Source of the DNA: Pseudomonadota bacterium
Lineage (GTDB): Bacteria; Desulfobacterota; Desulfarculia; Desulfarculales; Desulfarculaceae
Length of the DNA stretch: 9,964 nt
Assembly (NCBI GenBank): GCA_018902755.1
Contig: JAHIQI010000004.1
Location: forward strand, 1 to 9,964
Direction of reading: 5' to 3'
The notes under the pieces were generated by a model. That model saw nothing but the letters and a program-made list of their open reading frames with translations, searched no databases and had not been told where the DNA came from. Of this stretch, positions 6,652 to 9,964 are shown in pieces (the first letter of the stretch is position 1; every line of letters starts with the position of its first letter). A program made the position numbers and the translations under genes.

Positions 6652-8616
6652 GTGGCTGCGCATTATCCTCACATCTTTCAGCCTGGCCGCATAGGCAAGC
6701 TGACCTTGAAGAACCGCCTGGTCATGGCTCCCATGGGCACCCCGGCCTTGACCGGCTGGCGGGGCACCTTCAGCGACCGGCTGATGGACTACTACGAGCG
6801 CCGGGCCCAAGGCGGCGTGGGGCTCATCATCACCGGGGTGAGCCTGATCAACTCCAAGGTTGAGCCCTGGGAGTCGGACGGCGAGCCATCCCTGGTCACC
6901 TTTGACGCTCCCTGGAAAGCGCGCAATTTCATACAGCTCACCGAGCGGGTGCATGACCACGGGGCCAAAATATTCGCCCAACTCACCGCCGGTTTCGGGC
7001 GGGTGCTGCCCAAGCGCATCCTGAACAAGCCCGGGGTGGAGCCTATCGCCCCCTCGCCCATGCCCGCCTTCTGGCGGCCGGAGATCATGGCCCGCGAGAT
7101 ACGCTTGGATGAAATAGAGGCTCTGGTGGATTCCTGCGGCCGGGCGGCCCTGGTGGCCCAGTTGAGCGGGTTCGACGGCATCGAGTTGCACGGCCACGAG
7201 GGCTACCTGCTGGATCAGTTCATGACCCCGCTGTGGAACCAGAGGACCGATCAGTACGGTGGCAGCCATGCCAACCGTGTGCGCTTCGCCCTGGAATGCA
7301 TAGCCAGCATCAAAGCTGCGGTGGGTGACGACTTCCCCATATCCTATCGCATCGGTATCGAGCACAAGCTGCCCGGAGGCCGCCAAAGGGAAGAGGGCAT
7401 CCGCATTGTCCAGGACCTGGATGCCGCCGGGGTGGCCGCCTTGCACGTGGATGCGGGCTGCTACGACAATTGGCACTGGCCTCACCCTCCGCTGTACCAA
7501 CCGCCCGGCTGCATGGTGGACATGGCCGCCACGGTGCGCCCCCACGTCGCCCTACCGGTGATAACCGTGGGACGCATGGGCTATCCCGACTTAGCCGACC
7601 GCGTAGTGGAGGAGGGGACCGCCGACTTCGTGGCCATAGGCAGGCCGCTTCTGGCTGATCCCGATTTTCCCGACAAGGCCCGGCACGGCCGCGCTCAGGA
7701 GATTGTCCCATGCATCGGGTGTCACGAGTGCATGCACCGCATGCACCTGAACCAGTCCATAAGCTGCGCGGTGAACCCGGAGTGCGGCGACGAGAGGCGG
7801 CTGAAGCTGACCAGGGCCGAGCGCCCCAAAAAGGTGATGGTCATCGGCGGCGGCGTAGCGGGCATGGAGGCGGCCAGGGTGTGCGCCCTGCGCGGCCACG
7901 CGGTCATCCTTTACGAAAGGTCCGGCCATTTGGGCGGTGTCTTGAACATAGCCGGAGCCAGCGATTTCAAAAAGGACCTCAAGGACCTGCTGGAATGCAA
8001 GCGCGGGCAGTTGGATGGCCTGGCCGGATTGCGCGTGCTCACCAACGCCGAGGTTACCGCCGAAACCATCCGGAATGAAAAACCCGAGGTCATATTCCTG
8101 GCCACCGGTTCCCAGCCCATCCGGCAAGCGCCAATCCCAGGCCTCGAGGACACCCCGGTGATCATGCCCGACGACATCTACCAAGGCGTGCTGCCCGAAG
8201 GCCGCAAGATCGTGGTCATCGGGGGAGGGGCCGTGGGATGCGAGGCCGCCTGGCATCTGGCCAGGGAAGGGCGGCAGGTAAGCATTGTGGAGATGCTGCC
8301 CCAGGTGGCCGGGGATTTATTCATGGCCAACCGGGACATGCTCCTGGAAGAGCTGGAGCGCTGCCGGGTGGAAATTTTAACCGCCACCAAGGTGACCCGG
8401 CTGGCACCCGGCCAGGTGAGCATATCCAACCAACATGGCGAAGCGACGCTGGAGGCGGAGGCCATCGTCTTGGCCATCGGGCGGCGGGCGGAAAGCGCCC
8501 TGGCCCAGGCGGCGCGAGAGGTGGCGGGCGACGTATACGTGATCGGTGACAGCCTGGCTCCCCGCAAGATCAAGGACGCCATCTGGGAAGCCTACAAAAC
8601 CGCGCGAGTGATCTAA
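6652..8616 (+). CDS. OYE-type 4Fe-4S/FMN/FAD enoate or 2,4-dienoyl-CoA reductase-like protein
   Basis: Cytoplasmic NAD(P)H-dependent flavoprotein of 654 residues with the layout of FadH and 2-enoate reductases: an FMN-binding TIM barrel (about 5-345), a 4Fe-4S cluster site, then FAD and NAD(P) Rossmann domains. The barrel opens with LKNRLVMAPMGT (19-30) and carries GYLLDQFMTPLWNQRTDQYGG (two adjoining pieces, 184-204), in which Tyr185 matches FadH Tyr166. Cluster cysteines are 354, 357, 360 and 372. VIGGGVAGMEAA (397-408) and VVIGGGAVGCEAA (521-533) are the nucleotide-binding glycine motifs. GTG 6652 is supported by GAGGG at 6640-6644, seven bases upstream. The substrate is probably an unsaturated or aromatic-derived acid or CoA thioester. 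Related proteins include FadH, BaiCD-type and 2-naphthoyl-CoA-type reductases, which cannot be separated from sequence reading alone. Confidence 0.9.
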   Translation: MAAHYPHIFQPGRIGKLTLKNRLVMAPMGTPALTGWRGTFSDRLMDYYERRAQGGVGLIITGVSLINSKVEPWESDGEPSLVTFDAPWKARNFIQLTERVHDHGAKIFAQLTAGFGRVLPKRILNKPGVEPIAPSPMPAFWRPEIMAREIRLDEIEALVDSCGRAALVAQLSGFDGIELHGHEGYLLDQFMTPLWNQRTDQYGGSHANRVRFALECIASIKAAVGDDFPISYRIGIEHKLPGGRQREEGIRIVQDLDAAGVAALHVDAGCYDNWHWPHPPLYQPPGCMVDMAATVRPHVALPVITVGRMGYPDLADRVVEEGTADFVAIGRPLLADPDFPDKARHGRAQEIVPCIGCHECMHRMHLNQSISCAVNPECGDERRLKLTRAERPKKVMVIGGGVAGMEAARVCALRGHAVILYERSGHLGGVLNIAGASDFKKDLKDLLECKRGQLDGLAGLRVLTNAEVTAETIRNEKPEVIFLATGSQPIRQAPIPGLEDTPVIMPDDIYQGVLPEGRKIVVIGGGAVGCEAAWHLAREGRQVSIVEMLPQVAGDLFMANRDMLLEELERCRVEILTATKVTRLAPGQVSISNQHGEATLEAEAIVLAIGRRAESALAQAAREVAGDVYVIGDSLAPRKIKDAIWEAYKTARVI

Positions 8617-8673
8617 GCCAATTCGGCGCCCCGCCGCATCCTCTTAACCAACCTGAACTGATTAGGGCGCAGC

Positions 8674-9711
8674 ATGTACGACATCGAGGCCATTCTAAAC
8701 AACCTAGCCAACCAGACGCCCACCTGGCTTTTGTTCGTCATCATCGCCTTGTGCCTGGCGCTCTTGTCCAAGAGCGCCGACAAGATGATAGACGGGGCGG
8801 TATCCCTGGCCCGGCGCACCCGCCTGCCCAAGATCGTCATCGGGGCCACCATCATTTCCCTGGGCACCACGGTGCCGGAGACGGTGGTCTCGGTGCTGGC
8901 CGCCTGGAGCGGCCACTCCGGCCTGGCCCTGGGCAACGGCGTGGGGTCCATAATCTGCGACACCGCGCTCATCTTCGGGCTCATGTGCCTGCTGGCCAAA
9001 ATACCGGTGCGCAAGTTCATCCTCAACCGAACCGGCTGGATGCAGGTGGGGGCCGCCACCCTCTTGGTGATCATGGCCCTGTTGGCGCTTTGGATCGCGC
9101 CGGACAAGCCCATGCTGGGCCGGAGCGTGGGTGTATTGTTCATCGCGCTGCTGGCCCTGTACATGTACCTCTCCTATCGCTGGGCGCGCCAAAGCGGGCA
9201 GGCCGATTTCGAGGAGGAGGACGAGGGCGAGGATTGGAGCACCCTAAAATCGGTGCTGTTCCTGCTGGGAGGCTTGGCGGGGGTGATCGTGGCCAGCCGG
9301 GTGCTGATCCCCTGCGCGGTGGTGGGGGCCTGTCGCCTGGGGGTGCCCCAAGACGTGGTGGCCGCCACCATCGTGGCCTTCGGCACCTCGGTGCCCGAGC
9401 TGATGACCGGCATCAGTTCCATCAGGAAGGGACATCCCCAGATCATGGTGGGCAACGTGGTGGGGGCCGACGTGCTCAACTGCCTGTTCGTAATCGGGGC
9501 GGCGGCCCTTACCGAGCCCCTGCACATCCCGGACAACTTTTACTACTTCCACTTCCCGGCCATGCTGGCCATCCTCTACTCTTTCCGGGTGATCATCTTC
9601 ATGAACCGGGACGGCTGGTTCAAGCGCTGGCAAGGGGCCTGGCTGCTGGGATTGTACGCGCTGTATCTGACCCTTCAGTACAGCCTGAACATAACCGGCG
9701 CGGAAGGCTAA
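8674..9711 (+). CDS. CaCA-family sodium/calcium (or cation/proton) antiporter
   Basis: Inner-membrane cation exchanger of 345 residues with about ten hydrophobic segments and the two alpha-repeats that define the family. Alpha-1 holds IGATIISLGTTVPE (56-69) and GNGVGSIICD (87-96). Alpha-2 holds VAATIVAFGTSVPE (229-242) and GNVVGADVLN (260-269). Glu69 and Glu242 match the ion-binding NCX_Mj Glu54 and Glu213. Between the halves is a short acidic cytoplasmic loop (178-188), normal for prokaryotic members. The residues equal to NCX_Mj Asn81 and Asp240 appear exchanged (Asp96, Asn269), and Ser236 is Ala265, so the transported ion is uncertain. ATG 8674 has AGGG at 8664-8667, six bases upstream. 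The gap to the reductase is 57 bases and cotranscription is plausible, but a functional link is not evident. Confidence 0.9.
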   Translation: MYDIEAILNNLANQTPTWLLFVIIALCLALLSKSADKMIDGAVSLARRTRLPKIVIGATIISLGTTVPETVVSVLAAWSGHSGLALGNGVGSIICDTALIFGLMCLLAKIPVRKFILNRTGWMQVGAATLLVIMALLALWIAPDKPMLGRSVGVLFIALLALYMYLSYRWARQSGQADFEEEDEGEDWSTLKSVLFLLGGLAGVIVASRVLIPCAVVGACRLGVPQDVVAATIVAFGTSVPELMTGISSIRKGHPQIMVGNVVGADVLNCLFVIGAAALTEPLHIPDNFYYFHFPAMLAILYSFRVIIFMNRDGWFKRWQGAWLLGLYALYLTLQYSLNITGAEG

Positions 9712-9730
9712 GCGAACAGGGGCTGGAAGC

Positions 9731-9759
9731 CTGCCGCCCCGCGACAAATTGTCTATAAT
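9731..9759 (+). promoter_or_regulatory. Promoter of the aldehyde dehydrogenase gene
   Basis: A perfect -10 hexamer TATAAT lies at 9754-9759. The best -35 at 17-bp spacing is CTGCCG (9731-9736), only a 3/6 match, so the promoter probably needs an activator or is modest. It lies 33-39 bases upstream of the start codon and separates this gene from the antiporter. A GGGGC-N12-GCCCC stem (9719-9740) overlaps the -35 and could be a weak end to the antiporter transcript, though no T-tract follows. Confidence 0.55.
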
Positions 9760-9776
9760 TTCCAGCAAAGGCTGGA
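9743..9776. promoter_or_regulatory. Two palindromes flanking the -10 element (candidate operators)
   Basis: GACAA-a-TTGTC (9743-9753) is a perfect 5+1+5 palindrome directly abutting the TATAAT. TCCAGC-aaag-GCTGGA (9761-9776) is a perfect 6-bp inverted repeat with a 4-nt loop, lying across the expected transcription start and ending 21 bases before the ATG. Both are placed where a repressor would block RNA polymerase; the second could alternatively be a leader hairpin. The binding factor is unknown. Confidence 0.45.
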
Positions 9777-9797
9777 TAAGTAACGGAGAGTATGACC

Positions 9798-9964
9798 ATG
9801 GCAGTATTACCCGAAGTCAAGAGCCACTACGGCCGCCTGAAGTTGTTGATCGGCGGCGAGTGGGTTGAGTCCAAGTCCGAGATCATCAACAAGACCACCA
9901 ACCCGGCCACGGGGGTGGAGATCGCCGAGTTCCCCACGGCCACCAAGGAAGAAGCCCGGGCGGC
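9798..9964 (+). CDS. mmsA: Aldehyde dehydrogenase, methylmalonate-semialdehyde dehydrogenase type (3' truncated)
   Basis: Only the first 55 residues are present; the frame is open to the window end. LLIGGEWVESKSE (residues 17-29) and NPATG (36-40) followed by EIAEFPTATKEEA form the typical N-terminal strand pair of the aldehyde dehydrogenase fold, closest by eye to CoA-acylating methylmalonate-semialdehyde dehydrogenases, which make propionyl- or acetyl-CoA from semialdehydes. The catalytic Cys and NAD site lie beyond the window, so the subclass is tentative. GGAGAG at 9785-9790 is 7 bases from ATG 9798 but only one from the in-frame ATG 9792, so 9798 is chosen. It has its own promoter. Confidence 0.85.
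   Translation, partial: MAVLPEVKSHYGRLKLLIGGEWVESKSEIINKTTNPATGVEIAEFPTATKEEARA

Noticed and set aside
6595..7545. 316-codon minus-strand frame whose C-terminus extends into the gap before the reductase
   Set aside because: The tail (ending AEAQAAE) looks protein-like, but most of the frame is antisense to the conserved OYE barrel and it has no recognisable domain. The likeliest cause is GC-rich chance.
8751..9758. 335-codon plus-strand frame overlapping the antiporter
   Set aside because: Out-of-frame shadow rich in Gly/Arg/His; the antiporter frame has both alpha-repeats and a ribosome site.

Overview
The window is about 10 kb of GC-rich bacterial DNA. Every recognisable gene lies on the + strand, and spacing is tight except for one AT-rich control region. 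No IS element, phage gene, CRISPR array, tRNA or rRNA was seen. Three things suggest an anaerobic or fatty/aromatic-acid-degrading proteobacterium-like host, perhaps Desulfobacterota: the GC-rich coding style, a tripartite tricarboxylate transporter (TTT), and an Fe-S/FAD/NAD enoate or dienoyl-CoA reductase. That assignment is an inference; no marker gene is present.

Layout. 1-86 is the 3' end of a gene, possibly an OB-fold DUF35-type protein, followed by a hairpin with a T-tract (110-152). 153-471 is a non-coding control region with ACTGG/CCAGT half-sites, a hairpin and a near-consensus sigma-70 promoter. 472-1233 encodes an IclR-family regulator. 1315-6476 is a probable operon: tctC (solute-binding protein), tctB and tctA (membrane subunits), an isoaspartyl-dipeptidase-type amidohydrolase, and a DHDPS/N-acetylneuraminate-lyase-family aldolase or dehydratase. 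6507-6585 holds a perfect 18-bp inverted repeat with a 43-nt loop that closes the operon. 6652-8616 encodes an OYE-type 4Fe-4S flavoprotein reductase. 8674-9711 encodes a CaCA-family cation antiporter. A new promoter region with two short palindromes (9743-9776) then precedes the start of an aldehyde dehydrogenase of the methylmalonate-semialdehyde dehydrogenase type, cut by the window end.

How they may work together. The IclR protein probably senses a small carboxylate and controls the neighbouring transporter and enzymes. The TTT system would capture and import a carboxylate. The amidohydrolase would open an amide or ring bond, and the DHDPS-family lyase would cleave or dehydrate the product.

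The most interesting point is that both enzymes keep their catalytic machinery but have lost residues that define the textbook substrates. The amidohydrolase keeps all metal ligands of E. coli IadA but lacks the equivalents of Glu77, Thr106, Tyr137 and Ser289. The DHDPS homologue keeps the Schiff-base Lys and catalytic Tyr but lacks the DapA Arg138 and Thr45 equivalents. Together with the dedicated transporter and regulator, this points to an undescribed carboxylate-uptake and degradation module rather than isoaspartyl-peptide repair or lysine synthesis. Residue comparisons with E. coli IadA, DapA, FadH and with NCX_Mj rest on remembered reference sequences and should be confirmed by alignment.
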